DNA of 64,000 nt, from NCBI RefSeq assembly GCF_000526395.1, contig NZ_JAFZ01000001.1, positions 620,001-684,000 of the forward strand. Direction: 5' to 3'. How positions within the stretch are numbered: position 1 is the first letter of the stretch; every line of letters starts with the position of its first letter. Shown piece after piece: positions 1-7,305 of the stretch. The DNA is from Aminobacterium mobile DSM 12262. GTDB taxonomy: Bacteria; Synergistota; Synergistia; Synergistales; Aminobacteriaceae. The notes under the pieces are model-generated. The model saw nothing but the letters and a program-made list of their open reading frames with translations. It made no database searches and was not told the origin of the DNA. The position numbers and the translations under genes are program-made.

Positions 1-1
1 G

Positions 2-985
2 AATGTTTTAGTTCTTGAAGAGCCCTATCCCGTTGTGGAAATGCAGCTTTTAGATCGCAGCAAGGTCAAAGGACGATGGAATGGTTTTGTTCCTAGAGCC
101 GGAGAGCTTTTGCCTGAACTCATCGAAGAGATTGTATTAAAAGCTTTGGGTGAAGAGGTAGAGAACGCTGTCGATAGCGATTTAAAATCTGCCCTTGAAG
201 ATTTAAAGATTACCCCTCGAAAGCCCATGCTATGTCCTGGATGTCCGCATCGAGCAAGTGTTTTTTCTATACGACAAGCCATTCCTAATGCTATTAACCC
301 TTCGGATATAGGGTGTTATACCCTTACGGTTAATCAAAAAGGCGCAGATGCTGTTATGGATATGGGAGCAGCTATAACTATGAGTTCGGGGCTTTTCCTG
401 GCCCATAAAGTGGCGGGAAAGGAGCAGCCGATTGTAGCGACTATTGGTGATTCCACATTTTTCCATATGGGAATACCGGGCTTAGTTAGTGCTGTCTATA
501 ATAGGCACGCCTTCGTTTTGGGTATTTTGGACAACCGTACTACAGCTATGACGGGAGCTCAATCTAATCCATCTGTGGGAGATAAACTGCGCAAGGGCGA
601 TGAGGGGCAGGTTGTAGAAATTGAACACGTAGTGCGGGGATGTGGCGTTTCTTATGTGAAAACTCTTGAGGCTTATGACATTCAAAGTGGTAAGGAATTA
701 GTGAAAGAAGCGTGGGAGCACGCTAGAACTCACAGGGAACCAGCTGTTCTTATTTTTAAACATCCATGTATGCTCCTTCGGGAAAAACAGGACAAAATTC
801 CTGTTAACGTAGATCAAGATAAATGCATTGGATGTAAGTTCTGTATTAACTTCTTTAATTGTCCAGGACTTGTTTTTGATGAAGAGACCAAAAGAGCTTA
901 TATTGACGAGCGATTCTGTGTATCCTGCGGTGTTTGTACTCAAGTATGCCCTCACGGGGCTATAGTTCCGGTAGAGGAGGCGTAA
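2..985 (+). CDS. iorA: Indolepyruvate:ferredoxin oxidoreductase alpha subunit, 3' part
   Basis: This is the C-terminal part of the large subunit of indolepyruvate oxidoreductase, a cytoplasmic enzyme that decarboxylates aryl-pyruvates made by transamination of aromatic amino acids to aryl-acetyl-CoA and reduces ferredoxin. The frame is open to the left edge, so the true start lies outside the window. About 328 codons are visible. They include a CPGCPHR motif, a thiamine-diphosphate-binding segment beginning GDSTFFHMG and continuing to DNRTTAMTG, and two C-terminal ferredoxin-type cysteine clusters (CIGCKFC and CVSCGVCTQVCP) for 4Fe-4S centres. The first cluster is slightly irregular (CxxCxxC then FNCP), as is usual in IorA. 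It is followed 4 bp later by iorB and the two are clearly co-transcribed. The enzyme fits a peptide- or amino-acid-fermenting anaerobe. Identification is firm. Confidence 0.95.
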   Translation, partial: NVLVLEEPYPVVEMQLLDRSKVKGRWNGFVPRAGELLPELIEEIVLKALGEEVENAVDSDLKSALEDLKITPRKPMLCPGCPHRASVFSIRQAIPNAINPSDIGCYTLTVNQKGADAVMDMGAAITMSSGLFLAHKVAGKEQPIVATIGDSTFFHMGIPGLVSAVYNRHAFVLGILDNRTTAMTGAQSNPSVGDKLRKGDEGQVVEIEHVVRGCGVSYVKTLEAYDIQSGKELVKEAWEHARTHREPAVLIFKHPCMLLREKQDKIPVNVDQDKCIGCKFCINFFNCPGLVFDEETKRAYIDERFCVSCGVCTQVCPHGAIVPVEEA

Positions 986-989
986 TCTT

Positions 990-1544
990 ATGCAGTATGT
1001 CATCGTTGGAATAGGTGGGCAAGGGATTCTTTTTTCCACAAAAGTTTTAGGGCACATTGCTATGACTCGTGGCGAAAACGTTATGGGGAGCGAAGTCCAC
1101 GGGATGGCACAGAGGGGGGGCTCTGTAATAAGTCATTTTAAGGTGGGAGACTATAAGAGCCCATTGGTAAAAGCAGGTGAAGCAGATGTGCTTCTCGCTT
1201 TTGATCAGAATGAGGCGATACGTAATCTTCAGTTTCTTCGTAAGGAGGGCAGTTTGGTCGTAAATGTTTTTGATGAAGCGGCTTTCCATAATGATCATCT
1301 TCAAGCATATTTAGAAAAAAGGAAAATCAAGTTATTTAAGATTAAAGGGTACGATATACTCAAAAACCATATGGGGGGCAATTTTCTGTTCTTAAATGTT
1401 TTGATTCTCGGAGCTCTTTGCGCGTCCGATGTAGCTAACGTGGAGATTGGGGAAGTTCGGGAAGCTATTAAACAGCTTTCACCTGGAAAGTTTGCGGAGG
1501 CTAACCTCAAGGTTTTGAACCTCGGATATGATGCACTGCTGTAA
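990..1544 (+). CDS. iorB: Indolepyruvate:ferredoxin oxidoreductase beta subunit
   Basis: This is the small subunit of indolepyruvate:ferredoxin oxidoreductase (184 aa), which pairs with IorA and belongs to the gamma-type pyruvate/ketoisovalerate oxidoreductase fold. The N-terminus carries the family motif GIGGQGILFSTKVL (about residues 7-20), and the conserved EVHGMAQRGGSV segment follows near residue 35. The ATG at 990 lies just behind a GAGGAGG ribosome-binding sequence at the end of iorA. Length is close to the usual 180-200 aa. A strong hairpin terminator begins 20 bp after the stop and closes the operon. Confidence 0.95.
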   Translation: MQYVIVGIGGQGILFSTKVLGHIAMTRGENVMGSEVHGMAQRGGSVISHFKVGDYKSPLVKAGEADVLLAFDQNEAIRNLQFLRKEGSLVVNVFDEAAFHNDHLQAYLEKRKIKLFKIKGYDILKNHMGGNFLFLNVLILGALCASDVANVEIGEVREAIKQLSPGKFAEANLKVLNLGYDALL

Positions 1545-2055
1545 ATGGAACAAAAGGTATTATCGAGGGAGCTCCCAAGGGCTCCCTCTTTTCGTTGGAC
1601 GTGGGACTATTTTTGTTGAATTGCTCGTGGTCATTGCCATTTTTTCCATTATTTCCGGTTCTTTACTTTTTTCTATTAAATATCCCTCTATATCACGATT
1701 GAAAGAAGTGGGAGCTCGTAGAGAAGCAGAACGCCTTGCCCTTTGGCTGGAATCCAGAATTGTTAGAGCACATTTTCTTCAGGAAGATTTCTCGATTCGT
1801 ATATTGCCAGAGCATATTCCCATAGATATAGTGAGGGTGAAGTGGAAGTCAATAAAATTGGAGAAGTATGAAGCTCACGGGGACGCGTGGTTTTATGTAA
1901 GTGGACGAAGTACCTTATATAGGTATAATCCGTATTGGCATACCCTTTCTCCAGCTCTCGTTTTAAATGTATTATCGGCACCGTACGGGGGGAAAGCCAT
2001 ATGTCGTATAGTTATATCTCCCCATTGTCGTGTGAGCATTAAAGACGGGATGTAA
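1528..2055 (+). CDS. Prepilin-like (type IV pilin / pseudopilin N-terminus) protein
   Basis: A 175-aa protein with a type IV prepilin-like N-terminus. After a basic stretch ending VGRG comes TIFVELLVVIAIFSIISG, which resembles the class III signal: cleavage after Gly, Glu at +5, then a hydrophobic helix. The rest (about 140 aa) is a plausible small globular pseudopilin domain with Trp/Tyr-rich strands but no family I can name. The only in-frame ATGs are 1528 and 1531, which overlap the end of iorB by 14-17 bp. The leader would therefore be about 27 aa long, and its codons include the iorAB terminator hairpin. No good ribosome-binding site precedes the ATG. It stands alone rather than in a pilus operon. 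Being a coding gene is likely; its expression and the exact start are uncertain. Confidence 0.6.
   Translation: MMHCCKWNKRYYRGSSQGLPLFVGRGTIFVELLVVIAIFSIISGSLLFSIKYPSISRLKEVGARREAERLALWLESRIVRAHFLQEDFSIRILPEHIPIDIVRVKWKSIKLEKYEAHGDAWFYVSGRSTLYRYNPYWHTLSPALVLNVLSAPYGGKAICRIVISPHCRVSIKDGM
1565..1592 (+). terminator. Rho-independent terminator after iorAB
   Basis: A perfect 8-bp GC-rich stem (GAGGGAGC pairing with GCTCCCTC) encloses an 8-nt loop and is followed by TTTT. It lies 20 bp after the iorB stop codon. It also lies inside the reading frame of the next ORF, which starts at 1528 or 1531. Confidence 0.85.
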
Positions 2056-2073
2056 TTTATATGCTATTAATTC

Positions 2074-2102
2074 TTGAAATCTGAAAAACCTTAGAGTATA
2101 AA
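2074..2102 (+). promoter_or_regulatory. Candidate sigma-70-type promoter for lepB-rbgA-rnhB
   Basis: TTGAAA (2074-2079) is separated by exactly 17 bp from TATAAA (2097-2102). A second, perfect -10 hexamer, TATAAT, lies at 2136-2141 with only a weak -35 match upstream. Both sit in the 112-bp AT-rich gap between the prepilin-like ORF and lepB. They are the natural start for the following run of tightly packed genes. Confidence 0.55.
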
Positions 2103-2167
2103 TATAGTTAATATTCTTCTCATTTAGAACCAATATATAATACTGCTGCAGTAAGGGGGGATGCTGC

Positions 2168-2707
2168 ATGGCAGCGGTAAAACCATGGTGGAGAGAGATT
2201 GTGGAAACAATATTATGGGCTCTTGTCCTTGCTCTTCTCTTGAGGACGTTCGTAGTGCAGGCTTTTTGGATTCCGAGTGGCTCTATGCTTCCTACTCTAG
2301 CCCCAGGCGATCGGGTTCTCGTGGCTAAATTTTGGTATGCTCTTCAGAAACCGGAACGGGGAGAGATTTTTGTATTTAAATACCCATGGGACCCGAAACG
2401 AGACTTTGTGAAGCGCATTATAGGATTGCCTGGGGATACATTCGATATCCGGGAAGGGGTTGTTTATATTAACGGGCAGCCTTTAGCGGAAAGGTATGTG
2501 AAAAAACGAGATGATTTTTCTCTTTTCCCTAACATGATCTTTCCTCGAGTTCCAATTCACATTCCAGAGAAAATGTATTTTGCTATGGGTGATAATCGAG
2601 CTCATTCCCAAGATAGCCGCTATTGGGGATTTGTTCCAGAAAAAAATATACATGGACCAGTTTTTTTTCGATATTGGCCATTAAATAGAATAGGAGTTGT
2701 TCGTTAG
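2168..2707 (+). CDS. lepB: Signal peptidase I
   Basis: Type I signal peptidase (179 aa), a membrane serine protease that removes signal peptides from exported proteins on the outer face of the inner membrane. One N-terminal membrane segment (about residues 10-30) is followed by the catalytic box PSGSMLPTL with nucleophile Ser39. The general-base Lys82 sits in the FVKRIIGLPGD box, and the conserved MGDNRAHSQDSRYWG box is near the C-terminus. Length and single-span topology match the short Gram-positive (SipS-like) form rather than the long two-span enterobacterial form. Translation starts at ATG 2168 behind GTAAGGGGGG. It precedes rbgA, as in many Firmicutes. Confidence 0.96.
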   Translation: MAAVKPWWREIVETILWALVLALLLRTFVVQAFWIPSGSMLPTLAPGDRVLVAKFWYALQKPERGEIFVFKYPWDPKRDFVKRIIGLPGDTFDIREGVVYINGQPLAERYVKKRDDFSLFPNMIFPRVPIHIPEKMYFAMGDNRAHSQDSRYWGFVPEKNIHGPVFFRYWPLNRIGVVR

Positions 2708-2709
2708 TC

Positions 2710-3546
2710 GTGCCTCGTACAGTCTGGTATCCGGGTCATATGGCGAAAGGCAAGCGGAAGCTTGAGGAGTTGGCGAAAAAACTGGATTTGATTTTTGAAG
2801 TCCGGGATGCTCGTGCTCCCAATATGACGTCATCGCCTTTAACAGAAAGCTTTTCTAAAGTATGCCCTGTCTATATTATCCTTTCTCGCGCAGACCTTGC
2901 AGAGGAAGGTGCAACAAAAGCGTGGCTTCATTTCTTTAAAGAGAAAAAGAGGAAAGTATGGGCTTTAAACCTATTAGAGGGGAAGATAGAGCCGTTGCGC
3001 CGTGATATTCTTCGCCTTCGCCCGCCCTATAGAGAGCTGAGAGTAGCGGTTATGGGTATTCCGAATGTAGGAAAGTCTCTTTTTCTGAACCTTCTTGTAG
3101 GGCGCAAACGCGCACAAGTCGGAGGAGTCCCAGGTGTCACCCGTGGAGTATCTTGGTATAAAGGACAGGATATATTAGCAGTAGATTCTCCTGGTATCCT
3201 TGATCCTCGTTCCCATGTGGAGATACATCGCAGGTTAGCGTGGTTAGGGAGTAGCCGTCCCGATGTAATAGGAGGCTGTGATGCTATAGCTGTTTCTCTT
3301 CTTTCGTTTTTGAGGGAACGAGGTCTATGGCGCCTTATAGAGGACAAGTGGGGAATTCCGGATGAAGGGGAAGATAATCTTATCCTTCTTGAAAAGATAG
3401 GGCGGCGTCTTGGTTGTCTTGTAAGTGGAGGTCGAGTGGACTTGGCTCTTGCGGGGCAGCGGTTTATTGACGCCTTTGCCACGGGAAAATTAGGAAGGGT
3501 CACTTTAGAGTGGCCAGGGGAGCGATATCCATGGGAGATCGATTAA
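2710..3546 (+). CDS. rbgA: Ribosome biogenesis GTPase (circularly permuted), RbgA/YlqF type
   Basis: Circularly permuted GTPase of 278 aa that acts late in 50S subunit maturation. The permuted motif order is visible: a G4-like SRAD at 59-62, then the P-loop GIPNVGKS at 116-123, the G2 Thr near 144, and G3 DSPG at 159-162. The N-terminal WYPGHMAKGKR segment is typical of the YlqF family. The GTG start at 2710 follows the lepB stop by 2 bp. The 3' end overlaps rnhB by 16 bp, as in the B. subtilis ylqF-rnhB pair. Confidence 0.94.
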   Translation: MPRTVWYPGHMAKGKRKLEELAKKLDLIFEVRDARAPNMTSSPLTESFSKVCPVYIILSRADLAEEGATKAWLHFFKEKKRKVWALNLLEGKIEPLRRDILRLRPPYRELRVAVMGIPNVGKSLFLNLLVGRKRAQVGGVPGVTRGVSWYKGQDILAVDSPGILDPRSHVEIHRRLAWLGSSRPDVIGGCDAIAVSLLSFLRERGLWRLIEDKWGIPDEGEDNLILLEKIGRRLGCLVSGGRVDLALAGQRFIDAFATGKLGRVTLEWPGERYPWEID

Positions 3547-4112
3547 TTGCGGGTGTGGATGAAGCAGGGAGGGGACCTTTGGCAGGGCCAGTAGTTGCCG
3601 CGGCTGTTGTTCTGTCTCAATCTCAAAAAATAGCCTTAGAAGCTATAGGTTTGAACGATTCTAAAAAATTAACAGCAAAAAAACGGGAAAAAATTTTTCA
3701 TGTTATGCTTAATATAGGAGTACTTTGGAAGGCTCAGGCGGCTTCTGCAAAGCGTATTGATACTTTAAATATCTTACAAGCCTCTCTTTGGGCTATGAAT
3801 CGTGCTGTACGAAAATTGCCCCTAGTTTTTGAAGAGGTTATTGTTGACGGAACTTTTTGTATTCCAGGCCTGGAGACCATTGTTCAAGAAGCTATTCCAA
3901 AAGCTGACGCTACTGTTCCTGAGGTGGCAGCTGCTTCTATTGTGGCAAAGGTGCTTAGAGATCGGGCTATGATAGCTCTTGATAAGATATATCCTGCCTA
4001 TGGTTTTAAAAAACATAAAGGGTATCCTACTTCCGCCCATCGTCTTGTTTTGGCTCAAATAGGACCTTCTCCCATACACCGCCGAAGTTTTACATGGAAG
4101 GATCCGTCATAA
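3531..4112 (+). CDS. rnhB: Ribonuclease HII
   Basis: Cytoplasmic RNase HII (193 aa from this start), which removes misincorporated ribonucleotides and RNA from RNA-DNA hybrids. The catalytic DEAGRGPLAGPV segment lies at residues 10-21. A second acidic motif (VDGTF) and the conserved VAAASIVAKVLRDR helix follow. An upstream in-frame start at 3510 would add seven residues, but the ATG at 3531 gives the normal N-terminus MGDRLIAGVDEAG and has AGGGGAG upstream. The start overlaps rbgA, indicating translational coupling. Confidence 0.95.
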   Translation: MGDRLIAGVDEAGRGPLAGPVVAAAVVLSQSQKIALEAIGLNDSKKLTAKKREKIFHVMLNIGVLWKAQAASAKRIDTLNILQASLWAMNRAVRKLPLVFEEVIVDGTFCIPGLETIVQEAIPKADATVPEVAAASIVAKVLRDRAMIALDKIYPAYGFKKHKGYPTSAHRLVLAQIGPSPIHRRSFTWKDPS

Positions 4113-5171
4113 ATGAGTCATATAGAGGGTTTTTCGAGATCACCTGGGGGAAAAAATATCTCTGATGGGCTCAGATATACGGAAAGTGATGCAACACCCC
4201 GTCTAACGAAAGCTCTCTCGTTACGATCTATACCAAATGGAACAGTGGTAGAAGGGATGGTTCTTGATGCCCGATCGGGAATCTTTCTTGTCCGGATCGC
4301 TGGGCATGAGCTCCAAGCACAGGCAACTATGCCTTTGTTGGTGGGGCAGCGCTTTCGGGCTGTATGGGACGGATCTGGTCAGACCCCATTGCTTCGTCTT
4401 TGCGAGCAGGATATGGCTCTTCTTGGGGCTTTGCCGGAATCTCAGCGCTCTTTAGCTACAGCTCTTCTTCTAAGAGGTCTTCCTCTTTCACAGGATGTGG
4501 TGACACTTCTCCGCTTTGTATGGGGCCAGATGGGGAGTAAGGAGGCGTATATTGCACCTCTTGTAGAGTTGTGGGCGAGGGGAAGTACCTTGACACCCAA
4601 AAATGTTTCTCTTCTGATATGGTATGTAGGGTTGTCGCCAGAGATGTCGAGTCAACTTTGGAAAAATATACGTCGTCGCTTTCGGGAGGAGTTGCAACAT
4701 GGGAGGAGTCCTTCAGAGGCGTTGAGAAGACTCAGAGATGAAGAAGGAGATATAGGACGTTTTGTGGAGGCACATAGCCTTCTTTCACAACCAGCGAGGC
4801 AGGGGATTGATCCTACATTGCTCATGCCTACATGGTGGCCTTTTTCTGATCAGGAAGACGAGCTTCCAGCCCATGTGAGGGTAGAAAAAAAGCAGGGGAA
4901 AGACGGGCGATCTTTCTGGCGAGTTGCTTTCGACATGCCAACTCGACGGTTAGGCAGGCTCACAGGAGAAGTTGTTACTGAGGGGAGCCAGTTAGGGGTG
5001 TCTATCAGGACGGAAAACTTTTTAACCCTTCGGCTGCTTCAGCGCAAAAAAACAGGCCTTCATGAAAAATTGGAAGAATTAAATCTCCATGTTCAATATA
5101 TAACTGTATGTGAGGAAGAAAAAGAGAAGGAGAAAGAGCTTCTTCCAAGAAGGCTCGATATAGAGGCATGA
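4113..5171 (+). CDS. FliK-like hook-length-control paralogue (YlqG-like)
   Basis: A 352-aa protein whose position (directly after rnhB and before a small FlhB-C-like gene) matches B. subtilis ylqG. Composition and layout resemble FliK-family secretion-length regulators: a beta-rich N-terminal stretch (GTVVEGMVLDARSGIFLVRI), a long variable middle, then a C-terminal part with the pattern seen in Flg_hook domains (WRVAFDMPTRRLGRLTGEV, ending in a charged tail). The FliK-type call rests mainly on this C-terminal segment and on context. It begins at the base after the rnhB stop and overlaps the next gene by ATGA. It is distinct from the main fliK at 24022. The role is unknown; it probably accompanies type III-type export. 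Confidence 0.6.
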   Translation: MSHIEGFSRSPGGKNISDGLRYTESDATPRLTKALSLRSIPNGTVVEGMVLDARSGIFLVRIAGHELQAQATMPLLVGQRFRAVWDGSGQTPLLRLCEQDMALLGALPESQRSLATALLLRGLPLSQDVVTLLRFVWGQMGSKEAYIAPLVELWARGSTLTPKNVSLLIWYVGLSPEMSSQLWKNIRRRFREELQHGRSPSEALRRLRDEEGDIGRFVEAHSLLSQPARQGIDPTLLMPTWWPFSDQEDELPAHVRVEKKQGKDGRSFWRVAFDMPTRRLGRLTGEVVTEGSQLGVSIRTENFLTLRLLQRKKTGLHEKLEELNLHVQYITVCEEEKEKEKELLPRRLDIEA

Positions 5172-5440
5172 TGCTACGAAACTCTAAAAAAGAGGCAGCA
5201 GCCCTTTCGTATATCCCCCAAGAAGATGAAGCTCCAAAGGTCGTCGCATCAGGCGAAGGCTTTGTAGCGCAAAACATTATAAAGTTAGCTCGAGAGGCTA
5301 ATGTTCCCATAGTGGAAGACGTTGCTTTAATATCTGCTCTCATGACGTTGGAGTTGGGAGAGGAAATTCCTGTAGAACTTTATGAGGCTGTAGCGCAAGT
5401 TCTCGCTTTTCTATATCAACTTGATAAAGGAGACGGATAA
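5168..5440 (+). CDS. FlhB C-terminal domain homologue (YlqH-like)
   Basis: A 90-aa cytoplasmic protein equivalent to the C-terminal cytosolic piece of FlhB/EscU without the membrane part. Segments such as ALSYIPQEDEAPKVVASGEG, FVAQNIIKLA, VPIVEDVALISAL and GEEIPVELYEAVAQVLAFLY match the FlhB C-domain of this same window (35072-36178) almost motif for motif. It starts just where FlhB begins after its autocleavage point and has no NPTH sequence. It is coupled by ATGA overlap to the FliK-like gene before it. The pair resembles a reduced FliK/FlhB substrate-switch module, but its function is not known. Confidence 0.85.
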   Translation: MMLRNSKKEAAALSYIPQEDEAPKVVASGEGFVAQNIIKLAREANVPIVEDVALISALMTLELGEEIPVELYEAVAQVLAFLYQLDKGDG

Positions 5441-5443
5441 ACT

Positions 5444-5809
5444 ATGGATCATATAGAACTGGGGAAATGGGGAGAAGATATAGCCTGTTCCTATGTAGAA
5501 GATAAAGGATGGCGAATTCTCGACCGAAATGTGACCTTTCCCCGTGGAGAGCTGGACATAGTGGCCATAGATAAAGAAGAACTTGTTGTGGTGGAAGTTC
5601 GAACGCGTTCTGTGGGCGTTGTAATGTCACCGGAACAATCTGTAGGTCCTCAAAAAATATGTCGCCTTGTTCGAACAGGGCTTTCTTATGTTCAGGAAGC
5701 CCGCTGGAATGGCCCTTGGAGAATTGATATTGTAGGAATTACTGTAAATAATGGGCGGTACTCTTTAAGGCATACAGAGGATATAACGAGCGGGATGGGA
5801 TATATGTGA
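5444..5809 (+). CDS. yraN: UPF0102 / YraN family endonuclease-like protein
   Basis: A 121-aa member of the UPF0102 (YraN) family, with a restriction-endonuclease-like fold and no settled function. Seen motifs are GKWGEDIACSYVEDKGWRIL, RGELDIVAID and ELVVVEVRTRS, which carry the E-D-EVK-like acidic core of the family. It starts 3 bp after the FlhB-like gene and ends inside the start of comM (ATGTGA). Its place between rnhB and comM/dprA is common in many phyla and hints at a DNA-processing role. Confidence 0.9.
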   Translation: MDHIELGKWGEDIACSYVEDKGWRILDRNVTFPRGELDIVAIDKEELVVVEVRTRSVGVVMSPEQSVGPQKICRLVRTGLSYVQEARWNGPWRIDIVGITVNNGRYSLRHTEDITSGMGYM

Positions 5810-7305
5810 TTCCCATTTTAGGCGTTACTCTTCGAGGTATACAAGCTCTAAAAGTTGAAGTTGAAGTGGAAGTAACAGGTGGCTTATTTTACATCGCCGT
5901 TGTTGGTCTTCCCGACGCTGCTGTTCGAGAGTCTCGTGAAAGGGTTCGAGCAGCTCTCCGTTCTTTAAAAATTCCTATAAGAGGCAGAATAGCAGTAAAT
6001 TTGGCTCCAGCAGACTGTCCCAAAGAGGGAGCTCTTCTTGACCTTCCTATTGCTCTTGGCATAGCTCGAAGGTTAGGAGTTTTTGTGATGAAAAAACCGG
6101 CTCTCTTTATGGGAGAACTTTCTCTTGATGGCCGTTTACGAAAAACTCGAGGGGCTGTTCCTGCTGCCCTTTTAGCGAAACGGCTGGGAATTCCTCTCTT
6201 TGTGCCTCAGGAAAATTCTTTTGAAGTTGCATTGGTTCCCGGTATTGAAGCTTATGGTATTACTACGTTACGTCAATTATTATATCACCTTACTGGCCGT
6301 AAAAAACTTTCTCCTATTAAAAAAAATCCCTTCCCAGAGGTGCCTGTTACTCCTGATCCCGACCTCTCCGACATAAAAGGCCAGGCTACAGCAAAGCGAG
6401 CTTTAGAAATAGCTGCTGCCGGTCATCATAATATACTTTTTGTGGGTTCTCCTGGAAGTGGAAAAACCATGTTAGCAAGAGCTATGCGAGGAATTCTTCC
6501 GCCTCTCTCTCATAAAGAACTTCTTGAAACCCTTCAGATACGGAGTACTGCTGGGCTTGATAGCGAAATCACCTCCCAACCTCCTTTTAGAACTGTCCAT
6601 CCTACAGCCAGCACAGTCTCTGTTTGTGGTGGAGGAGCTTCTCTTCGTCCTGGGGAAGTCAGCTTGGCTCATAGAGGCGTTCTTTTTCTTGATGAATTTA
6701 CAGAATTTCGCCGGGACATGTTAGAAGCGCTTCGACAGCCGCTAGAGGATGGTGAAATTGTTGTGAGTCGAGCTGTTGGAAGAGCCATTTTCCCCTGCCG
6801 AGTTTTGCTTATCGCTGTGTGTAATCCCTGTCGTTGCGGGTGGCATGGCGATCCTGTAGAGAGTTGCATCTGTTCTTCGTATGAGAGGGAAAGGTATAGA
6901 CGAAAGTTATCTGGTCCTATACTCGATCGTATTGACCTTCATGTGGCTATCCCAAGGCTTTTGCCAAGAGAGCTTGTTTCTTTTCGGGAAAAGCAGGGAG
7001 AAACAAGTGCTACCGTTCGTAAACGGGTATGCAAGGCTCGAGAACGGCAATGGCGTCGATGGGGGAACATGGGGTATTTTAATAATGCCGAATTGCCAGA
7101 GAGGATTGTACGACGAGGGCTGCGACTAAACTCGGATGTACGACCTTTCCTGTTGAATATGGTTGATCGCTTGCGGTTATCGGGGCGAGGCATTAGCCGA
7201 GTCTTAAAGGTTGCCAGGACTATTGCCGACCTTGATGAGTCCTCGTCTGTAAAGGCTCAGCATATAGCAGAAGCCCTCGCTTACAGGAAGGGGAGCATTG
7301 CATGA
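5806..7305 (+). CDS. comM: ComM/YifB family AAA+ ATPase (Mg-chelatase-like)
   Basis: AAA+ ATPase of 499 aa of the YifB/ComM family. In competent bacteria ComM is a hexameric helicase that promotes branch migration during recombination of transforming DNA. It has an N-terminal Lon-protease-like domain (residues 1-170), the Walker A motif GSPGSGKT at 214-221, a Walker B LFLDEF near residue 292, and the C-terminal Mg_chelatase region with NPCRCGWHGDP. The GTG start at 5806 overlaps the yraN stop; an ATG only 3 bp upstream belongs to yraN's last codon. It overlaps dprA by 4 bp, so the two are likely made together. Confidence 0.94.
   Translation: MIPILGVTLRGIQALKVEVEVEVTGGLFYIAVVGLPDAAVRESRERVRAALRSLKIPIRGRIAVNLAPADCPKEGALLDLPIALGIARRLGVFVMKKPALFMGELSLDGRLRKTRGAVPAALLAKRLGIPLFVPQENSFEVALVPGIEAYGITTLRQLLYHLTGRKKLSPIKKNPFPEVPVTPDPDLSDIKGQATAKRALEIAAAGHHNILFVGSPGSGKTMLARAMRGILPPLSHKELLETLQIRSTAGLDSEITSQPPFRTVHPTASTVSVCGGGASLRPGEVSLAHRGVLFLDEFTEFRRDMLEALRQPLEDGEIVVSRAVGRAIFPCRVLLIAVCNPCRCGWHGDPVESCICSSYERERYRRKLSGPILDRIDLHVAIPRLLPRELVSFREKQGETSATVRKRVCKARERQWRRWGNMGYFNNAELPERIVRRGLRLNSDVRPFLLNMVDRLRLSGRGISRVLKVARTIADLDESSSVKAQHIAEALAYRKGSIA

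Noticed and set aside
5850-5880. GAAGTT-type short tandem repeat in comM
   Set aside because: It encodes an ordinary Val-Glu run in the N-terminal domain and is too short to be a phase-variable tract.
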